Source: CAYVHU01 sp964451415
GTDB lineage: Bacteria > Pseudomonadota > Alphaproteobacteria > Rhodospirillales > Magnetovibrionaceae
Direction: 5' to 3'
NCBI GenBank assembly: GCA_964451415.1
Contig: CAYVHU010000013.1
Location: 9,434-73,433 of the forward strand
Length of the DNA: 64,000 nt
Positions 7,912-17,300 of this stretch are shown piece by piece. The notes under the pieces were generated by a model that worked only from the letters and a program-made list of their open reading frames with translations, ran no database searches and was not told the DNA's origin. The position numbers and the translations under genes were made by a program. The number at the start of each line of letters is the position of its first letter. The first letter of the stretch is position 1.

Positions 7912-8699
7912 CCGACAAACTCCTTAACGATCAACACCGCGAGAATACGTGTCGTAACGACGCTCCCGCTCAAGAGGTGAACAAACGCACCTTTATGAAA
8001 CTGGGTGCGGCAGCGGCAGCGGCTATGATCGCGCCCGGCGTGACGTTGTATTCCATCGGAGCGCAGGCGAAGGTCACAGGACCGGCCACCAGCGACAATC
8101 GCTGGGGTATGCTGATCAACGCCAATGCGGATGAACGGCTGTGGGACATCGCCATCGAAGCCTGCAAGACCGAACAGGGCTGGGGCGTGGGTCACGACCG
8201 CCCCAACACCGATGTGCAATGGATCCGCAAGGTCTTCATCAAGGACCCGAAAACCGGAGCCAAAGAAAGTGTTCCGGTCATGTGCCAGCACTGCACCTAT
8301 CCGCCGTGCGTGGACGTTTGCCCGACCGGCGCATCCATGAAACGCGCCGACGGTATCGTTTTGGTGGACAAGCACCTTTGCATCGGCTGCCGCTATTGCA
8401 TGATGGCATGCCCTTATGCAGCGCGTTCCTTCGTCAGTGAAAACGTGACGGGACAACGCACTTGGATGCCGCGCGGCAAAGGCACCGCCGAAGCCTGCAC
8501 CATGTGCGTGCACCGCGTGGACAAGGGCCAGCTTCCGGCCTGCGTCGAAGCGGTCAACAAAGCTGGATCCGATGCAATTATGTTCGGCAATCTCAACGAT
8601 CCGAATTCCGACATTTCACGCGCCGTTGCCAAACACATCACGCAGCGTATACGCGCCGATCTCGGTGTTGAGCCCGGCATCTATTATCAGGGGATTTAA
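7908..8699 (+). CDS. dsrO: DsrO, periplasmic Fe-S subunit with Tat-type signal
   Basis: Periplasmic ferredoxin-like subunit of DsrMKJOP related to PsrB/TtrB/NrfC. An N-terminal Tat-like signal (NKRTFMKLG, then an Ala-rich helix ending AQA near residue 54) has Lys-Arg in place of Arg-Arg. The mature part contains twelve cysteines: EAC, CQHCTYPPCVDVC, CIGCRYCMMAC, CTMC and PAC, enough for three [4Fe-4S] clusters. In the four-cluster relatives the first motif has four cysteines and the last motif ends in a fourth; here the first motif keeps one and the last reads PACVEAVN. Start ATG overlaps dsrJ by four bases, so translation is coupled. Confidence 0.93.
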   Translation: MTDKLLNDQHRENTCRNDAPAQEVNKRTFMKLGAAAAAAMIAPGVTLYSIGAQAKVTGPATSDNRWGMLINANADERLWDIAIEACKTEQGWGVGHDRPNTDVQWIRKVFIKDPKTGAKESVPVMCQHCTYPPCVDVCPTGASMKRADGIVLVDKHLCIGCRYCMMACPYAARSFVSENVTGQRTWMPRGKGTAEACTMCVHRVDKGQLPACVEAVNKAGSDAIMFGNLNDPNSDISRAVAKHITQRIRADLGVEPGIYYQGI

Positions 8700-8704
8700 G
8701 GACC

Positions 8705-9922
8705 ATGGCTGCCGATACAACCGTTTACAAACAAATCGAAGGCAAGGACGCCAACTACTACTCCCTCGTCGGTTGGCTCGCGCTATTCGTGGCCGCCGGT
8801 CTGGGTGCGTCCTATTATATGGAACACAATGGACACTACGTCACGGGCATGACACAGGCCGTCGCCTGGGGTGTCCCCCATGTGTTCGCCGTGTTCTTGA
8901 TCGTAGCCGCGTCTGGGGCATTGAATATCGCCTCCATAGCGTCCGTTTTCTCACGACGCCATTATAAGCCTCTGGCGCGCCTGTCCGCGCTCACCGCGGT
9001 GGCGCTGCTGGCCGGAGGGCTGCTGGTTCTGGTGCTTGATCTGGGACGTCCGGACCGCCTGATTTTGGCCATGACGCACTTTAACTTCAAGTCCATCTTC
9101 GCCTGGAACATTTACTTCTACACCGGATTTTTCGTCATCGTTCTGGCCTACCTGTGGATGATGATGGAACGGCGCATGGCGGTGCATTCCAAAAAAATAG
9201 GAATGCTGGCTTTCGTGTGGCGTCTGGCGCTGACCACGGGTACCGGTTCCATCTTCGGCTTCCTGGTGGCGCGTCCCGGATACAATTCAGCGATCATGGG
9301 CCCGGAATTTATCGCCATGTCCTTCGCTTTCGGTCTGGCTATCTTTGCTTTGCTGGTTACCATTTCATACCGTTCGGCAAATCGCCCGCTGGGTGATTAT
9401 ATTCTGGACAAGATGCGCATCCTTCTGGGGGTGTTCATTGCCGCGATGCTCTATTTCGTGATTTTACAGCACCTGACCGCCCTGTACGCGGCGAAGCACA
9501 CCGGTTATGAAAGCTTCATCTTGTTGAACGGCGGGATTTACACCTTCTTGTTCTGGGTGGTGCAGATTGGTATCGGCGGTATCTTCCCCATGGCGCTGTT
9601 GTTCAATCCTGCAACGGGCCGTTCGGTCCAGGGTCTCAATATGGCCTCGGCTATGGTGATCATCGGCGGGATCGCTGCGATCTACGTCATCATCATCGGC
9701 GGCCAGGCTTATCCGCTGCCCCTGTTTCCGGGCAAGGAGTTTACGTCAAGCATGTTTGACGGGCAAATTCACCCGTACACGCCTTCCTTTGCGGAAATCG
9801 TGTTGGGGCTTGGCGGCATCGCCACCTCGCTTCTGATCATTGCGATAGCGGTCAAATATTTGCCGCTTCTGCCGCGCAGTCTGGCCGATGAGCAGACCAA
9901 TCCGCACCATATGAAAAAATAA
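8705..9922 (+). CDS. dsrP: DsrP, NrfD-type quinone-interacting membrane subunit
   Basis: Integral membrane subunit of DsrMKJOP, NrfD/PsrC family. The 405 residues hold about ten hydrophobic helices, beginning with YYSLVGWLALFVAAGLG and ending in a helix near residue 385. It exchanges electrons between DsrO and the quinone pool. The ATG lies five bases after the dsrO stop with TAAGGA just upstream. Order J-O-P is the standard one. Confidence 0.94.
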   Translation: MAADTTVYKQIEGKDANYYSLVGWLALFVAAGLGASYYMEHNGHYVTGMTQAVAWGVPHVFAVFLIVAASGALNIASIASVFSRRHYKPLARLSALTAVALLAGGLLVLVLDLGRPDRLILAMTHFNFKSIFAWNIYFYTGFFVIVLAYLWMMMERRMAVHSKKIGMLAFVWRLALTTGTGSIFGFLVARPGYNSAIMGPEFIAMSFAFGLAIFALLVTISYRSANRPLGDYILDKMRILLGVFIAAMLYFVILQHLTALYAAKHTGYESFILLNGGIYTFLFWVVQIGIGGIFPMALLFNPATGRSVQGLNMASAMVIIGGIAAIYVIIIGGQAYPLPLFPGKEFTSSMFDGQIHPYTPSFAEIVLGLGGIATSLLIIAIAVKYLPLLPRSLADEQTNPHHMKK

Positions 9923-9979
9923 ACGGGTGCTATCGTCTTGCACGTTGCGGTTTGGGGTTGCATATTCAATCCTTAAAGG

Positions 9980-10007
9980 GGGAACCGGGCCATCAGGCTC
10001 GGTTCCC
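9980..10007 (+). promoter_or_regulatory. Strong hairpin between dsrP and the TrpD2-like gene
   Basis: GGGAACCGGGC pairs with GCTCGGTTCCC (11 positions, one G-U) around a six-base loop. The following bases TGCGTTTGTC are only mildly T-rich. It may attenuate read-through from the structural dsr genes into the cofactor genes, or mark a processing site. Confidence 0.55.
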
Positions 10008-10078
10008 TGCGTTTGTCTACGACCCGCGTGGAACTTCGCGGCCCGGGCGGAACGATGTGTCACAAGGATTGCGCCGTC

Positions 10079-11080
10079 ATGAGCGAACACCCCTTCGCCC
10101 AGTTCATCCGCATCATCGGTCGTGGCCCTAATCTTTCGCGCCCCCTGAACGAAGATGAAATGTATGAAGCTGCGGGAATGATCCTGACCGGCGGCGTGGA
10201 CCCACACCAGTTAGGGGCGTTCTTGTGCATCTTGCGCATGCGCACCGAAGTCCCGAGCGAAGGCGCGGGTTTCGTGCGTGCCGTCCGCGATACGCTCGTT
10301 GTCCCCGAAAGCGCTCTGGAGGTGGATGTTGATTGGGCCACCTATTCGGGCAAAAAGCGTCAATTGCCGTGGTTTTTGCTGTCCGCGCTTTTGTTGGCAC
10401 AAAACGGCATCTCTATCTGCATGCAAGGCACCGAGGGCCATACCGAAGGTCGCTTGTTTTCTTCCGAAGCGTTGATCAAATTGGACGTCCCTCATGCCGG
10501 GTCCCTGGACGAAGCCGCCGAGCACATTCGCACCACCAATTTTGCCTACATTGCCTTGAAGAATTTCATGCCGCGCTTACAAGACGTCATCGAACTCAAG
10601 TCCATTTTGGGCGTACGCTCCCCAATCAACACCTTTGCGCGCATGATCAATCCATTTGGCGCCACCCATGAAATGCAAACTGTGTTTCACCCCAATTACC
10701 GCGACGTACACCGTGACACCGCCGCAGCGTTGGGCCAAAAACACATGGCCGTCTTCAAGGGTGAAGGTGGCGAGGCCGAACGACGGCCCCATAAGCCGGT
10801 TCTGGTTCAATACCTGCACAACGGCCAAAAATCCGAGGAATTGTGGCCCGCTATGATCGACGAAAAAGCTTTTGCAAAGGACGACATCATGGATTTGAAC
10901 CGGTTGCCACGCATCTGGGCGGGCACGGAAGAAAATGTTTACGCCGCCGCCGCCGTCGTCGGCACCGCTGCCTACGTGCTGCGCCTGATGAACCGCGCGG
11001 CCAATCCCGGGGACGCCGTCGCACAAGCCGACGCTTTGTGGAACGCGCGCAACAAATCGCGCATGTTTGCCGCTGCGTGA
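10079..11080 (+). CDS. TrpD2-like glycosyl transferase family protein (anthranilate phosphoribosyltransferase fold)
   Basis: A 333-residue protein resembling the YbiB/TrpD2 branch of the anthranilate phosphoribosyltransferase family: N-terminal helical region (FAQFIRIIGRGPNLSRPLNEDEMYEAA, shown by its first part FAQFIRIIG) and a nucleoside-phosphorylase-type domain. YbiB is known to bind nucleic acid and to lack TrpD activity; the function here is unknown. The ATG at 10079 is chosen because AAGGA (10064-10068) sits ten bases upstream; earlier in-frame TTG and ATG codons at 10013 and 10055 lack such a site. It sits between dsrP and dsrN in the same direction, so it is probably cotranscribed. 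Confidence 0.85.
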   Translation: MSEHPFAQFIRIIGRGPNLSRPLNEDEMYEAAGMILTGGVDPHQLGAFLCILRMRTEVPSEGAGFVRAVRDTLVVPESALEVDVDWATYSGKKRQLPWFLLSALLLAQNGISICMQGTEGHTEGRLFSSEALIKLDVPHAGSLDEAAEHIRTTNFAYIALKNFMPRLQDVIELKSILGVRSPINTFARMINPFGATHEMQTVFHPNYRDVHRDTAAALGQKHMAVFKGEGGEAERRPHKPVLVQYLHNGQKSEELWPAMIDEKAFAKDDIMDLNRLPRIWAGTEENVYAAAAVVGTAAYVLRLMNRAANPGDAVAQADALWNARNKSRMFAAA

Positions 11081-11117
11081 AAGCCTCCCCTGTAGGGCAC
11101 CAACAGAGGAACCGTGT

Positions 11118-12542
11118 ATGGGTCACATTTTCATTTCCGCCGCGCACAAGTCGTCGGGCAAAACCATGGTCTCCACGGGCTTGTGCCGGGCTTTAAGGAC
11201 ACAAGGATTACGCGTACAGCCTTTCAAGAAAGGCCCCGATTATATCGACCCCATGTGGCTGGGCGAAGCGGCGGGTCGTGTGTGCTACAATCTTGACTTC
11301 CATACTCAAAGCGACGACGCCATAAAAGACCTGTTCGCTGCACGAGCGCACGAGGCCGATATCGCGCTGATCGAAGGCAACAAGGGGCTGTACGACGGCA
11401 TGGACGTCACGGGAACGAACTCCAACGCGGCATTGGCCAAAATGCTGGGTGCGCCGGTCATCCTGGTGGTGGATACGACCGGCATCACGCGCGGCGTGGC
11501 CCCTCTTTTGATGGGCTATCAGGTTTTCGATAAGGACGTAAACATCCAGGGCGTCATCTTGAACAAGGTGCTCAACGCACGCCACGAGGGCAAGCTTTCG
11601 CGGGCTGTTGAGTATTACACCGACATTCCGGTTCTGGGCGCGGTGCGCCGCAATGCGGCGCTGAAAGTAGACGAACGTCATATCGGTCTCATTCCCAGCA
11701 ATGAACATCCAGATGCACGCGCACGTATTGATGCGCTGGGGGTACAAATTAGCGACCAGGTGGACTTGGGGCGCATCCGAACCATCAGTGAAACGGCGGC
11801 CCCCTTGCCCGCTTTTGGCACAACCACACGTGCACCGAAAGCGAACGTGCGCATCGCCGTAGCGAAGGACGCCGCGTTCGGATTTTATTATGCCGACGAT
11901 CTGGATGCGTTACGCCGCGCCGGTGCCCAATTGGTGTTTTTCAGCGCCCTCAACGACGTCTTCCTGCCAACCTGCGACGCCTTGTTTTTAGGCGGTGGAT
12001 TCCCCGAAACCCAGATGGCCAAACTGGAAGCGAACAAGACCTTGCGCAAACGCATCAAGGCGGCGATCGAAAACGGACTTCCCACCTATGGCGAATGCGG
12101 CGGCTTGATGTATCTCACCCGCAGCATCGCCTGGGGTGAGCGCTCCTGCGAGATGGTGGGGGTCATTCCCGGTGACACCATCATGCACCCCCACCCTCAA
12201 GGACGCGGATACGTGCACCTGAAGCCGACCCCGGAACACCCCTGGTCTTCGGGCATTGAACACCTTGGCGCTTATATTCCCGCACATGAATTCCACCATT
12301 CCACCCTTGAAAACGTGGACGGTCCCCTTACATTCGCCTTCGACGTCTTGCGCGGACAGGGCATCAATGGCAAACAAGACGGCATTGTGATGCACAACAT
12401 GGTCGCGGGGTATTCCCACCTGCGTGACACCGGGCATTGCCGCTGGGCAGAGCCATTTTGCGCATTTATCCGCCAGAAGAAAGCGCTGCGCAAAGGCGCA
12501 CCCGTTCTGAGTGCGGATTTCGAACCACCTGTGGCCGAGTGA
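11118..12542 (+). CDS. dsrN: DsrN, siroheme amidase (CbiA-like)
   Basis: Glutamine-dependent amidotransferase of the cobyrinate a,c-diamide synthase family that amidates siroheme for DsrAB. The 474-residue protein has an N-terminal ATPase domain with a P-loop-like start (AAHKSSGKTMVSTGL, residues about 8-22) and a C-terminal class I glutaminase domain with nucleophile motif GECGGLMYL (about 327-335). AGAGGAA lies seven bases before the ATG. Placement with dsr genes, a SUMT and CbiX favours siroheme over cobalamin as substrate. Confidence 0.92.
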   Translation: MGHIFISAAHKSSGKTMVSTGLCRALRTQGLRVQPFKKGPDYIDPMWLGEAAGRVCYNLDFHTQSDDAIKDLFAARAHEADIALIEGNKGLYDGMDVTGTNSNAALAKMLGAPVILVVDTTGITRGVAPLLMGYQVFDKDVNIQGVILNKVLNARHEGKLSRAVEYYTDIPVLGAVRRNAALKVDERHIGLIPSNEHPDARARIDALGVQISDQVDLGRIRTISETAAPLPAFGTTTRAPKANVRIAVAKDAAFGFYYADDLDALRRAGAQLVFFSALNDVFLPTCDALFLGGGFPETQMAKLEANKTLRKRIKAAIENGLPTYGECGGLMYLTRSIAWGERSCEMVGVIPGDTIMHPHPQGRGYVHLKPTPEHPWSSGIEHLGAYIPAHEFHHSTLENVDGPLTFAFDVLRGQGINGKQDGIVMHNMVAGYSHLRDTGHCRWAEPFCAFIRQKKALRKGAPVLSADFEPPVAE

Positions 12543-12576
12543 TATCCGAAACAAATTTGACGTGAAAGAGACGACT

Positions 12577-13419
12577 TTGACCAAGATTTCCTCCCCCACG
12601 CGAAAACCACACGTCTTCATTGTCGGGGCGGGCCCCGGCGACCCCGGGCTGCTCACCCTCAAGGCCGCGCAATGCTTACAAACAGCCGACGTTGTCGTTT
12701 ACGACCGTCTGGTGTCCGAAGAAATTCTCAACCTGGTCCCCGAACGTACGGAAAAGATTTTTGCCGGCAAGGCCGCCCGCGATCATTTCATGGACCAGGA
12801 TGAAATCAACCGGACCCTGGTCGATCTTGCCAAGCAAAACAAAACCGTGGTGCGGCTCAAGGGCGGCGACCCCTTTATTTTTGGTCGCGGCAGCGAAGAA
12901 GCCCTGGTTCTCGCCGAATATGATATTGACTTTGAAATCGTGCCGGGCATCACGGCGTCGGCGGGCTGCGGCGCCTATGCGGGAATCCCCTTGACCCACC
13001 GGGGCCTGGTCACGGGCGTGCGCTTTGTCACCGGACACTGCCGCGAAGGCCAGCACCTGGATTTGAACTGGCAAAGTCTGGCGGATATCAACACCACATT
13101 GGTCATTTACATGGGTTTGATCAATATCGAAAAGATTTCCACTGAACTGATCCGCGCCGGCCTGCCTGCCGACACCCCGGCGGCAGGGATCGAACGCGGC
13201 ACGACCGCCGAACAGCGCACGATCGTCACCACGCTGAAAAATCTTCCTGTGTGTCTCGCCCAGGCCGAATTGAAGGCCCCCTCACTGCTCATCATCGGCA
13301 AGGTCGTCGACCTTGCCGATACCATCGCATGGCACACACCAGCGCATGAGTGCATTTTGGATAAAGAGTGCGCAGAAAGCATCGAAATTCCTGGAAACTC
13401 CGGGAAGGCTCATGGCTGA
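12577..13419 (+). CDS. cobA: Uroporphyrinogen-III C-methyltransferase (SUMT)
   Basis: SAM-dependent methyltransferase that makes precorrin-2 from uroporphyrinogen III, the first step to siroheme. Motifs: GAGPGDPGLLTLKA near the N terminus, RLKGGDPFIFGRGSEE, PGITASAGCGAYAGIP with LTHRG, and MGL in the middle. At 280 residues it is a stand-alone SUMT, without the dehydrogenase/ferrochelatase half of CysG. TTG at 12577 is preferred since AAAGAG lies six bases before it; GTG at 12562 is the alternative. It overlaps cbiX by eight bases. Confidence 0.92.
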   Translation: MTKISSPTRKPHVFIVGAGPGDPGLLTLKAAQCLQTADVVVYDRLVSEEILNLVPERTEKIFAGKAARDHFMDQDEINRTLVDLAKQNKTVVRLKGGDPFIFGRGSEEALVLAEYDIDFEIVPGITASAGCGAYAGIPLTHRGLVTGVRFVTGHCREGQHLDLNWQSLADINTTLVIYMGLINIEKISTELIRAGLPADTPAAGIERGTTAEQRTIVTTLKNLPVCLAQAELKAPSLLIIGKVVDLADTIAWHTPAHECILDKECAESIEIPGNSGKAHG

Positions 13420-14263
13420 AACGGGTCCCCTATGCGCCTTCAAGGACGCGGCCTTGATCATCGTGGCGCACGGTTCCCCGGGGCACGAAGAAGGACGGAC
13501 GTCAACGCTGCGTATGGCCGCACGACTTGGCGCAATGAACGTGTTCGCCGCCGTGCACGCCGCGTTTCTCGCCGAGCCCCCCTTCGCCGACGACATCTTG
13601 GAGGCCGTGCCCCAGCGCGAGGTCTATATCGTCCCGAATTTGGCGGCCGATGGCTTTATCGCACGTGAAAAACTTCCTCGCATCCTGAAATTGACGGGAC
13701 ACCTCACGCAACGCATCGACCGCATGGGCCGTCGGCGCATCTTGTTAAGCGCACCCGTGGGAACCCACCCGCTAGTGGGGCGCGTGCTTGGCGAACGTAT
13801 CGGTGCAACGATGCGCAAAGCGGCTTGCGAGGTGGACAAAACCGCCGTGATCATCGTCGGACATGGATCTCAAAGGGACCGAAAATCCTTCGAGCGCACC
13901 ACGCAAACGGCCAAGGAAATGGCTGTTCATGGCATCGCCTGCCCCACGTGGGCGGCCTTCCTGGAAGAACCGCCATTCGTCAAAGATTGGCGGAAACTCC
14001 TGCGCAATCCTCACACCGCGTGTGAAAACGTCATCTTCGCCCCCCTCCTCATTTCACAGGGCTCTCACAGCGCACGGGATATTCCATCAGCCATTGGCTT
14101 CGCCCCCGCCAAAAAGCGCTTTCAGGCCCGTCTGGCGGCGGACGAGGTCAACGAAATCACACGGGATGGCCGGCGCATTTTCTATCTGCCGCCGGTGGGC
14201 AATGCGGACGCGATGGCGGACATCATCCTCGCGCGGGCAAAACAGGCCCACGAAGCTGCATAA
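13412..14263 (+). CDS. cbiX: CbiX-type sirohydrochlorin chelatase, two domains
   Basis: Metal chelatase family protein of 283 residues with two tandem CbiX domains, each starting with the characteristic AHGS or GHGS strand: LIIVAHGSP (about residue 14) and VIIVGHGSQ (about 149). The second domain has LISQGSHSARDIP. In this context it probably inserts iron into sirohydrochlorin to finish siroheme for DsrAB, although the family also has cobalt chelatases. The ATG at 13412 lies inside the SUMT stop region, so translation is coupled. No precorrin-2 dehydrogenase gene is seen in the window. Confidence 0.88.
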   Translation: MAETGPLCAFKDAALIIVAHGSPGHEEGRTSTLRMAARLGAMNVFAAVHAAFLAEPPFADDILEAVPQREVYIVPNLAADGFIAREKLPRILKLTGHLTQRIDRMGRRRILLSAPVGTHPLVGRVLGERIGATMRKAACEVDKTAVIIVGHGSQRDRKSFERTTQTAKEMAVHGIACPTWAAFLEEPPFVKDWRKLLRNPHTACENVIFAPLLISQGSHSARDIPSAIGFAPAKKRFQARLAADEVNEITRDGRRIFYLPPVGNADAMADIILARAKQAHEAA

Positions 14264-14296
14264 AAAAAGGGCGGAGACTTGACAGTCTCCGCCCTT
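14262..14296 (-). terminator. Strong hairpin at the convergent ends of the dsr operon and the coiled-coil gene
   Basis: A perfect 13-bp stem, AAGGGCGGAGACT with AGTCTCCGCCCTT, loop TGAC. Read on the minus strand it is followed by seven T residues, so it is a textbook intrinsic terminator for the gene ending at 14360. On the plus strand the same stem begins three bases after the cbiX stop but has no T run, so it may act there as a 3' stabiliser or bidirectional stop. A GC-rich GGGGCCC repeat follows at about 14301-14325. Confidence 0.85.
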
Positions 14297-14359
14297 AAGA
14301 TGGGGCCCCCAAAATATGGGGCCCTCCCCCGAAGAATACTATAACGAATAGATGCGGTA

Positions 14360-17300
14360 TTATAGTTCGCGACCCAAGGCTCTGGCAAGCACCATGTACA
14401 ACTTGCCCAAATCGGACGTTAAAAATGTATTTTCCAAAACGCCGTCGTGGTCGCGTTCGCGCGCGTTTTCCAGCATCGCCTTGAATTCCGTAACGTAACG
14501 GCTCACATAATCGCGAAACTCCAAATCCGATTGATAGACGGACTTGATCGCAGACAACGTATTCTTTTCCTTGAAGCCCAGCATCTTGCGCACGAAGATG
14601 CCTTTCTCGCCCTTGTTGAAGCGCCGCCAGTCATCTTCGGTAATGGGTATCTCGATAATTCGCGCCAGATCCACGGCCAGCGAATTGAGCTTCTCGGTGA
14701 TAAATGTGGAACGACGCATGAAGTCGTCGGCATGGGCACGATTCAGGGTTCCGTCCAGGGCGGTGCCCAGGGCGCCTGCATGTTCCGCAGCGCGTTGCAG
14801 TTCTTGCGTACCGCTCGCCACTTTGACCCCGATGCCTTCCATGTGACGCGCCACGGTTGCCGAGGCGCGGGTCATCTCAGCAACGCGCTCGCGCAATGTT
14901 TTATCCCACTTCACCACCCGCACCAGTGCCCGTTCGGTGGCGTCTGCCACCTTGTCGCCTTGTTTATCCAGCGCCTCACCCAACAGGCCCGCACCCTTCT
15001 CCGCCTTGACATACATGCGATTCAAGGCGTTCATTTGACCGCGCACGCGCTCATGGGTGAGCCCCAGGCTTTCGTTCAGACGTTCAGCCGCGGACTCGCT
15101 TTCCGCGGCATGGCGTTGCGCTTCAAGGCTCACGTTGGCGACCCGTTCCACAGCGCCGTCGGCCAAGCCGTTCAGGTCTTCACCTTGACGCGCGAGTTGT
15201 TCGCTCATCTGGCTGAACTTGGTAAGCGCTTCTTCCGATATATTCAAAACCTCACGGCCCTGGAAGCGCAACGCATCCGCCACCCCTTCCACCCTGGAGG
15301 TCGCCTGCGTGGAGGCCTGCGTCAATTCGTTCAAATTCTGACGGAGGTTCTCTCCCGCCACGCCCAGGGAATGCACCGTATTTTCGGACACCTGACTCAT
15401 CTCACCGGCGGAACGCCGCACCAGATCGCCGACACGTTCCAAATCCCCTGCCGCCCGCTCCGTCGCCGCACCCAGATCGGAAGTATGATGGTGAAATGTA
15501 CTGGTCGCCAGGCCGAGAAGTTTCACCGCCTTGTCCACGGATTGACCGATACCGTGGGATTCTTCGTTCAACTGTTCACCAACCTCGCCCAATTTGCTTG
15601 CCGCGCGGTCCGAAACATCCATTAGGTTGGTCGCCTGAACGTGCAAATCTTCAGAAAACGTTCGAATATGTTCCATCGCCCGGACCGAAGTCTGGGACAG
15701 GTCTTCGCCACGGCGCGACAACACGCCGCCGATCTCTTCCAGGCGCTCCCCGGCCGTGTTCAAGGCGCTATCGAAATCAACGGTATTGCGACGAAATGCA
15801 TCGGCGACACCATCTAAGCGACCACTGAACGCATGGGTGGCACGCACCGCTTCCTCGGCGCGTTCGCTCAAACGCCGACCCAGGCCTTCCATGACCTTTT
15901 CGGCCGCTTCCACGCGCTGCATCACCTGACGTTCGCCGCCGGCCAAGGCGTCCGTCACCTGACGCACGCTTGTGACCGATACATCGGCCGCAGCTTGCAA
16001 ATCGAAGGTGCTTTCCTTCAGTTTTTCGCCGGTCTCCAACAAACGATCGGTGGCCCGGGTGCCCAACTCGTCCAGGTCCACGGCGTGTTGTTTCAAAGTT
16101 TCGCCCATCACATCGATACGTTCCGCTGCCTGCCTGGAGGCATCCGTCAAGCCCGCCGTCTGGCTGTGCAAGGCGCCCGAGACCAAAGAAATCAGGCGCG
16201 CCGCACGATCGGATGCCGAGCCCACCTCACGCGAGCGTTCCATCAGGGCCGCCGTTGCCTTGTCCACGTCCGCCACCGCCGAGGAGGTCACGCGCGACAC
16301 ACTATCGGTCTGGTTTTCCAAGGTTTGACTGACATTTGCCAGACGTTGCGTGGCGGTATCGGAACTTTGCAAAAGCTCGCTCAAGCTTTGGCGCACGGCG
16401 TCGCCCAAATGACCCAAGCGTGTCTCGGCCCTCTCGGCGCTGTCTTCCATTTGGCCGGTACGTTCATCCAGGTTCTCAGACGCCGCCGCGATCAGTTTGC
16501 CCGTGCGCGCGGCGGCAAAGATCATGTGTTTCGTGCGCGCATGCAAGGCGTCGCCCGCCACGCTCAAATGATCCACGGCATGACGGGAAGCCTGATCCAA
16601 AAGATGCGCACGATCTTGAACTGTATCACCCAAGTGCGAAATCGTGTCGATCGTCGTTTCGGAAACGCCTTGGAGATCGAGCAGGTGCTTGCGGAACGCT
16701 TCGGTGATCTGCCCCGTGCGTTGCGACGAAGCATTGAGACCGTCGAGACCTTCCTTCATGGCGCGGCTCGCCGAAGAGATGGCACGGGTGGCCGTTTCAG
16801 CCCCGACGGCGACACGTCCCACACCGTCTTCCATGATCCGCGTCGCGGCGCTCAGCGCCGCTTGCGCCTTGTCCGACGCCCCATCCACGTCCGCCGCGCC
16901 GCCGCGCAGGCTTTCCATCACTTGCGTAAGGCGTGCGTGCGAACGATCGGTCGTCTCACGCAGGCCTTCGGCCTGCGCCTTGAGAGCTTGCGCAGCCTCC
17001 GCAACCTTGTCCTGACCGGCGTCGCCGACAGCGTGTAAATTTTCCGCCTGCGCGGCAAGCGCCTTGGCAACACCTTCCACCTGATCAAGGGCGCGCACGG
17101 AAATCTTGCTTAAGTCCATGGAGGTCTGACGCAGCAGTTCACGCACATCCCCGGTACGCTTCGCCGCCCCATCGGTCGTCGAATCCAAGGCCCTGGCTTC
17201 GACCTGAAAAGCTTCCCCCGCCGCCTTCATGCGCAACGCAACCAGATCAGACGCCGCCACCAAATCGTGCGCATACTCCGCCATGTTGGCGCTCATCTCC

